From the NCBI GenBank assembly GCA_002419135.1, contig DIFM01000046.1:1-15538 (forward strand): 15,538 nt of DNA, given 5' to 3'. The notes beneath the pieces are model-generated. The model made no database searches, was not told where the DNA came from, and saw only the letters and a program-made list of their open reading frames with translations. Positions 13,846 to 15,538 of the stretch are shown here, piece after piece. Position 1 is the first letter of the stretch, and each line of letters starts with the position of its first letter. A program made the position numbers and the translations under genes. Source of the DNA: Dehalococcoidia bacterium UBA5748 (lineage in GTDB: Bacteria > Chloroflexota > Dehalococcoidia > Dehalococcoidales > UBA5627).

Positions 13846-14228
13846 TATGCACCTCCCAAGGTTAACTTACCGATTATTAGACCCGCAAATACTGCCAGTA
13901 AACAGACTATGACATTGGCGGCAATATTTAATATAGCCATTCCCCAAACTCCATCCTGAATGTAGTTAAGGGTTTCATAGCTGAAAGTGGAAAAAGTGGT
14001 GAAAGCCCCCAGAAAACCGATTGTAATCACTGTTCTTAACTGCTGGGGGATGATATCCGTACTCAAACCCACCTGCATTATAAAACCTATCAGTAAAGAC
14101 CCGATGACATTGATGAGTAAAGTTCCGTACGGGAAACCCGAACCCAATAGACGATAAATAAAGCCGCTTAAAAGAAAACGGCTGACGGCCCCCAGCGCGC
14201 CGGCTACGGCAAGATAAAGAATCTGCAT
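13845..14228 (-). CDS. crcB: Fluoride ion channel CrcB/Fluc
   Basis: Small inner membrane fluoride exporter, 127 residues with four helices, acting as a dual-topology dimer in this family. Motifs seen: GALGAVSRFLLSG (about 10-22), YGTLLINVIGSLLIGF (39-54) with the conserved Asn, and GFLGAFTTFSTFSYE (72-86), which contains the phenylalanine-box and central sodium-site region. It starts at ATG 14228 with GGGAG five bases upstream and is preceded by a fluoride riboswitch, which makes the function secure. Only one crcB copy is seen, so a homodimer is expected unless another copy lies elsewhere in the genome. Confidence 0.95.
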   Translation of the reverse strand: MQILYLAVAGALGAVSRFLLSGFIYRLLGSGFPYGTLLINVIGSLLIGFIMQVGLSTDIIPQQLRTVITIGFLGAFTTFSTFSYETLNYIQDGVWGMAILNIAANVIVCLLAVFAGLIIGKLTLGGA

Positions 14229-14264
14229 ATTTACTCCCGATTATTCTTTTAAAATCTATGATGG

Positions 14265-14360
14265 TAAATAAAAAAGCCTCCACTGCTTTTTCACAGTAGA
14301 AGCTATCAGACCTGTAAGGCGGTTCGAGTTTATTTATTCTCCGGCGAGCTTCATCGCCTT
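14265..14360 (-). promoter_or_regulatory. Fluoride riboswitch (crcB motif RNA) with terminator
   Basis: On the minus strand the leader reads GGCGATGAAGCTCGCC (from 14358), then an AT-rich insert, GCCTTACAGGTCTGATAGC, and CTTCTACTG (to 14294), matching the conserved blocks of the crcB-motif aptamer. The 3' block AGCTTCTACTGT (complement of 14293-14304) also pairs, with some G-U pairs, over 12 bp with GCAGTGGAGGCT (complement of 14275-14286). That hairpin is followed by TTTTTTATTT. So the aptamer 3' end and the terminator compete, the standard design: fluoride keeps the aptamer folded, prevents the terminator and turns crcB on. Confidence 0.95.
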
Positions 14361-14367
14361 GCTCTAG

Positions 14368-14397
14368 ATTTTAGCATATAGAGATTAAATGGGTAAA
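14368..14397 (-). promoter_or_regulatory. Candidate promoter of the fluoride-responsive operon
   Basis: On the minus strand TTTACC (complement of 14392-14397) lies 18 bp from TAAAAT (complement of 14368-14373), which has TG two positions before it as in extended -10 elements. The start would be near 14361, exactly where the aptamer begins, which supports the call although the -35 is weak. Confidence 0.55.
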
Positions 14398-14483
14398 GAT
14401 AAATAATACCTTATTAATGTTTTATTTTGAATTTTTAAATGAATAGCGCCATAGAACAATTGTTTTAATTTGACATTACATGT

Positions 14484-14581
14484 TATAATAATATGCGTGG
14501 AATAGAAAAACAGGAGGCATCTTGGCTAAAATATTATTAAATATTAGCCTTTTTAATGTTTCCTTTTTATTTATTAAATAA
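14484..14581 (+). promoter_or_regulatory. Leader of the Panacea-type module with mini-ORF and terminator-like hairpin
   Basis: TATAAT at 14484-14489 could start transcription near 14496 (no good -35 at 16-18 bp). AGGAGG (14512-14517) precedes a TTG at 14522 that opens a 19-residue hydrophobic ORF (MAKILLNISLFNVSFLFIK, stop 14579-14581). The ORF covers a hairpin, GGCTAA (14524-14529) with TTAGCC (14544-14549) plus four inner pairs, followed by five T. The combination looks like an attenuator, in which translation of the mini-ORF would open the hairpin; this reading is inferred. Confidence 0.4.
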
Positions 14582-14611
14582 ATTGTCCTCTATAGTTAGA
14601 GGGGGTAAATA

Positions 14612-15073
14612 ATGACAACAAAAAAATCTACATTAACTTGCTTTGATGTAGCAAACTACTTTCTTTCTTTATCTGGGGATGAATCCTCCGGGGATTATAT
14701 TTCCAATATGAAACTTCAAAAATTGGTTTATTATGCACAAGGGTTACATTTAGCTATGTATGACAAGCCACTTTTTGATGATGTTATTGAGGCTTGGACT
14801 TATGGCCCCGTTATACATGCTCTTTATAATAATTATAAAGGTAACGGTGATAAAGCTATTCCTAAACCAGATAGTATTAATTTATCTATATATTCTACAG
14901 AAGTTCGCAGTCTATTAGATGATATTTATGTATCGCTAGGTCAGTTTTCGGCATGGAAGTTAGCAACTATGACTCACGAGGAATCCCCATGGGTTAATGC
15001 TTATCGTCAATCCCCAGGTACTACAATCACACAACTTGAAATGAAAAATTTTTTCAAATCCTATCTTAAATAA
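14612..15073 (+). CDS. Panacea-domain (DUF4065/SocA-like) protein, probable antitoxin
   Basis: A 153-residue protein made almost wholly of one Panacea domain. It has the diagnostic segment ISNMKLQKLVYYAQGLHLAM (about 30-49), then EAWTYGPVIHALYNNYKG (60-77), where W62 and the YGPV turn are family hallmarks, and the late segment LATMTHEESPWVNAY (about 117-131). SocA, the proteolytic adaptor and antitoxin of Caulobacter, belongs to this family, and Panacea proteins are widely paired with diverse toxins. AGAGGGGG precedes the ATG by six bases. The gene is followed after 2 bp by the candidate toxin gene and lies in DNA clearly richer in A and T than the rest of the window, consistent with horizontal gain. 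The antitoxin role is inferred from family and gene pairing. Confidence 0.88.
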   Translation: MTTKKSTLTCFDVANYFLSLSGDESSGDYISNMKLQKLVYYAQGLHLAMYDKPLFDDVIEAWTYGPVIHALYNNYKGNGDKAIPKPDSINLSIYSTEVRSLLDDIYVSLGQFSAWKLATMTHEESPWVNAYRQSPGTTITQLEMKNFFKSYLK

Positions 15074-15075
15074 CT

Positions 15076-15510
15076 ATGGGCAAGGCTAGTAAGAAAATAG
15101 TATTACAAAAACTAGCCGAAGCTAATACCAGTATAAAATTACCCCAAACTACAAAAAAACCTATAGGACTTGAAACTCCCAAATTTGTATTAGAATGTTG
15201 TCATGATAAAGATAACTGTTTAGGTACATGCAAAGAACAAAAAAACAAAATTGGTTTTGCTAATACTATACATAAGTTATGCCAGATGACATGGCTTGAA
15301 ATTATTAACACCTCTAGGCAAAAATCTGGCTGCGAAACATTGAATTTTCTCAGAAAAAAATTACCTCATGAATGTAAAATAACGGATGATACAGATATAG
15401 TTGGCCTTAAATATTATAAAAATAAGAGAATAGTTGGGTATATAGATGGAGACTCTGTTTTCCATATAGTATGGGTTGAAGTCAAAGGCTTATATGACCA
15501 TGGTAGTTAA
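15076..15510 (+). CDS. Unrecognised 144-residue protein, candidate toxin of the Panacea module
   Basis: Starts two bases after the Panacea gene stop, so it is almost surely co-translated with it; its AT-rich base use matches that gene. The first 35 residues are lysine-rich and look flexible. A cysteine cluster follows, C41-C42-H43...C48...C52 (ECCHDKDNCLGTC), which could bind a metal. Next is a helix-like part FANTIHKLCQMTWLEIINTS with SGCETLNFLRKKLP. The C-terminus has R118-I-V-G-Y-I then FHIVWVEVKGLYDHG, a strand pattern ending in a Trp and a final LYDH. I recall similar VGY...FHIVW...LY endings in uncharacterised toxin-like proteins, but cannot name a family. It is not an obvious RelE, HEPN, PIN or ADP-ribosyltransferase toxin. 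Toxin function is inferred only from position beside the antitoxin-type gene. Confidence 0.7.
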   Translation: MGKASKKIVLQKLAEANTSIKLPQTTKKPIGLETPKFVLECCHDKDNCLGTCKEQKNKIGFANTIHKLCQMTWLEIINTSRQKSGCETLNFLRKKLPHECKITDDTDIVGLKYYKNKRIVGYIDGDSVFHIVWVEVKGLYDHGS

Positions 15511-15538
15511 TTTAGAAACCTCTGAAAAAGCCGGTAGT

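Noticed and set aside
14470..14489. TTGACA and TATAAT as one promoter before the Panacea gene
   Set aside because: Both hexamers are perfect but only 8 bp apart, so they cannot work together; only the TATAAT was kept as a weak candidate.

Overview
The window is bacterial chromosomal DNA. It carries a T-box leader, a fluoride riboswitch, lipoprotein-type ABC import genes, many strong AGGAGG-type ribosome binding sites and frequent TTG starts. T-box regulation with TTG starts fits Bacillota or Chloroflexota. The intergenic TTCGACAAGCTC-type inverted repeat recalls repeats I associate with Dehalococcoidia, but that is from memory, so Chloroflexota is only a weak preference. No rRNA or tRNA gene and no CRISPR array was seen.

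Left part (1-4216): the right end of an insertion sequence with a frameshifted DDE transposase stops at about 841. Its terminal TTGACA lies 18 bp from a TAAAAT box, so it may serve as the -35 of the promoter for the next unit. That unit is a T-box leader with a likely UGG (Trp) specifier and its terminator, a 340-bp gap holding a 12-codon mini-ORF and interleaved inverted repeats, and then trpX-trpY-trpZ. These three genes encode a predicted tryptophan ABC importer, and all three appear to start with TTG. A 34-bp near-perfect palindrome separates trpX from trpY.

Middle part (4283-8609): a decayed flavodoxin gene and a DUF6629-type membrane protein gene lie on the minus strand behind one good promoter. 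Then come an unrecognised exported membrane protein, a PH-like/SHOCT gene broken by a one-base frameshift, a ZupT-like zinc transporter gene on the minus strand, and a two-gene unit made of a small membrane protein and a YbjQ-family protein, closed by a terminator.

Right part (8628-14397, all minus): a MarR regulator gene heads a translationally coupled MarR - ABC ATPase - ABC-2 permease operon. Its promoter holds two copies of the palindrome TACTTTAAGTA, which look like autoregulatory operators. Next are a patatin-like esterase, a MATE efflux pump, and a fluoride-riboswitch-controlled crcB-DUF190 operon.

Right end (14400-15510): a visibly AT-richer block with a leader containing a short ORF and a terminator-like hairpin, a Panacea-domain (SocA-like) antitoxin gene, and, 2 bp later, an unrecognised 144-residue protein that is the likely toxin. 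This is the best candidate for a poorly described system. Three genes in the first 7 kb are broken by frame disruptions, two of them consistent with single-base losses, so either gene decay or sequence indel errors must be kept in mind.
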